NCBI GenBank assembly: GCA_028718465.1
Contig: JAQULX010000214.1
Location: 1 to 5,634, forward strand
Direction: 5' to 3'
DNA from: Dehalococcoidales bacterium
GTDB taxonomy: Bacteria; Chloroflexota; Dehalococcoidia; Dehalococcoidales; UBA3254
DNA length: 5,634 bases
A program made the translations under genes and the position numbers. Shown here one piece after another: positions 5,047 to 5,634 of the stretch (within the stretch, counting starts at the first letter, position 1; every line of letters begins with the position of its first letter). A model generated the notes under the pieces. That model saw only the letters and a program-made list of their open reading frames with translations. It was not told the DNA's origin and searched no databases.

Positions 5047-5634
5047 ATGAAATACCGTAATGAATTAAGAAATATCGCTATTATCGCCCATGTTGACCAT
5101 GGCAAGACCACCCTGGTGGACGGACTGCTCAAGCAGAGTAAGGTCTTCCGGGAAAATCAGCAGATGGGTGAGTGCATCATGGACGTGAACGCGCTGGAGC
5201 GTGAAAGAGGCATCACCATTCTGGCGAAGAACACCGCCGTCACCTACAAAGGCGTCAAGATAAACATCATTGATACCCCGGGACATGCGGATTTCGGCGG
5301 GGAAGTCGAGCGGGTGATTAATATGGCGGACGGCTGTCTGCTGCTAATCGATGCCGTGGACGGGCCGATGCCGCAGACCAAAGTTGTCCTGCGGAAAGCC
5401 CTGGAAAAGAAAATCAAGCCGATCGTGATAATTAACAAGGTAGACCGTGAAAATTCCCGCCCGGCTGAGGTCCTGAACCTGATTCAGGACCTTTTTCTGG
5501 AACTGGCCGTCAGCGAAGACCAGCTTGATTTTCCGGTCCTTTACGCCAGCGGCCGCTATGGATGGGCCTCAACCGATCCCGATATTCCGGGCTCCGATCT
5601 GGGCCCCCTGTTTGAAGCTATTTTAAATGAAATA
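5047..5634 (+). CDS. typA: Ribosome-associated translational GTPase TypA/BipA, 3'-truncated by window edge
   Basis: The 196 codons present form the GTP-binding domain of TypA/BipA, a translational GTPase related to EF-G and LepA that binds the 70S ribosome and acts in stress adaptation and ribosome assembly. G motifs are complete: A-H-V-D-H-G-K-T-T (14-22, G1), [10 protein letters not shown] (50-59, containing the G2 Thr), [14 protein letters not shown] (76-89, G3), N-K-V-D-R (130-134, G4) and A-S-G-R (167-170, G5). The run [13 protein letters not shown] and the G-P-M-P-Q-T motif (106-111) separate it from EF-G and LepA. The frame is open to the last base; a full protein is about 600-615 aa. 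The ATG at 5047 is the only sensible start, since a TGA at 5026-5028 closes the frame upstream, and it gives a normal N terminus ([11 protein letters not shown]). It lacks a nearby Shine-Dalgarno. Confidence 0.97.
   Translation, partial: MKYRNELRNIAIIAHVDHGKTTLVDGLLKQSKVFRENQQMGECIMDVNALERERGITILAKNTAVTYKGVKINIIDTPGHADFGGEVERVINMADGCLLLIDAVDGPMPQTKVVLRKALEKKIKPIVIINKVDRENSRPAEVLNLIQDLFLELAVSEDQLDFPVLYASGRYGWASTDPDIPGSDLGPLFEAILNEI

Overview
The window comes from the chromosome of a Gram-positive-type bacterium, most likely a member of the Clostridia (Bacillota). This rests on purine-rich Shine-Dalgarno sites (AGGAGG-like), GTG starts, sigma-A-type promoters (TTTACA-N17-TATAAT), a small single-anchor signal peptidase of the Bacillus type, and a two-module zinc-ribbon protein and a P-loop/DRTGG protein of kinds I associate with anaerobic Firmicutes. 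Base composition looks balanced, near 50% G+C by eye. The taxon is an inference; no rRNA or other marker is present.

Layout, left to right. (1) 2-1879 (+): the 3' part of recG, cut by the window start. (2) 1880-2174: a spacer of about 295 bp with a strong hairpin and a weak promoter candidate. (3) 2175-2417 (+): a small CPWC glutaredoxin/NrdH-like protein. (4) 2418-2589: a convergent spacer with direct and inverted repeats. (5) 2590-3153 (-): a type I signal peptidase-like membrane protein whose catalytic Ser position holds Asp. (6) 3154-3362: a divergent promoter region. (7) 3363-4379 (+): a BioD-like P-loop protein with a C-terminal DRTGG domain. (8) 4380-4571: a spacer with the best promoter of the window and a leader of about 98 nt. 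(9) 4572-4874 (+): a 100-aa double zinc-ribbon protein, closed by a clear hairpin terminator at 4896-4918. (10) 5047-5634 (+): the 5' part of typA (bipA), which runs off the right edge and has no Shine-Dalgarno in the usual place.

The genes do not form one pathway. They look like short, mostly single-gene transcription units: DNA repair (recG), thiol redox (glutaredoxin), membrane/secretion (signal peptidase-like), a probable nucleotide-sensing regulator (DRTGG protein), an unknown zinc protein, and a ribosome-associated GTPase (typA). No mobile element, CRISPR array, tRNA or rRNA is visible, and I found no convincing new multi-gene system. The point most worth following is the signal peptidase-like protein: it keeps the fold motifs and the catalytic Lys but has S-D-M where the family has x-S-M. 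The upstream leader of typA, with its Shine-Dalgarno placed on a three-codon mini-ORF, comes next.
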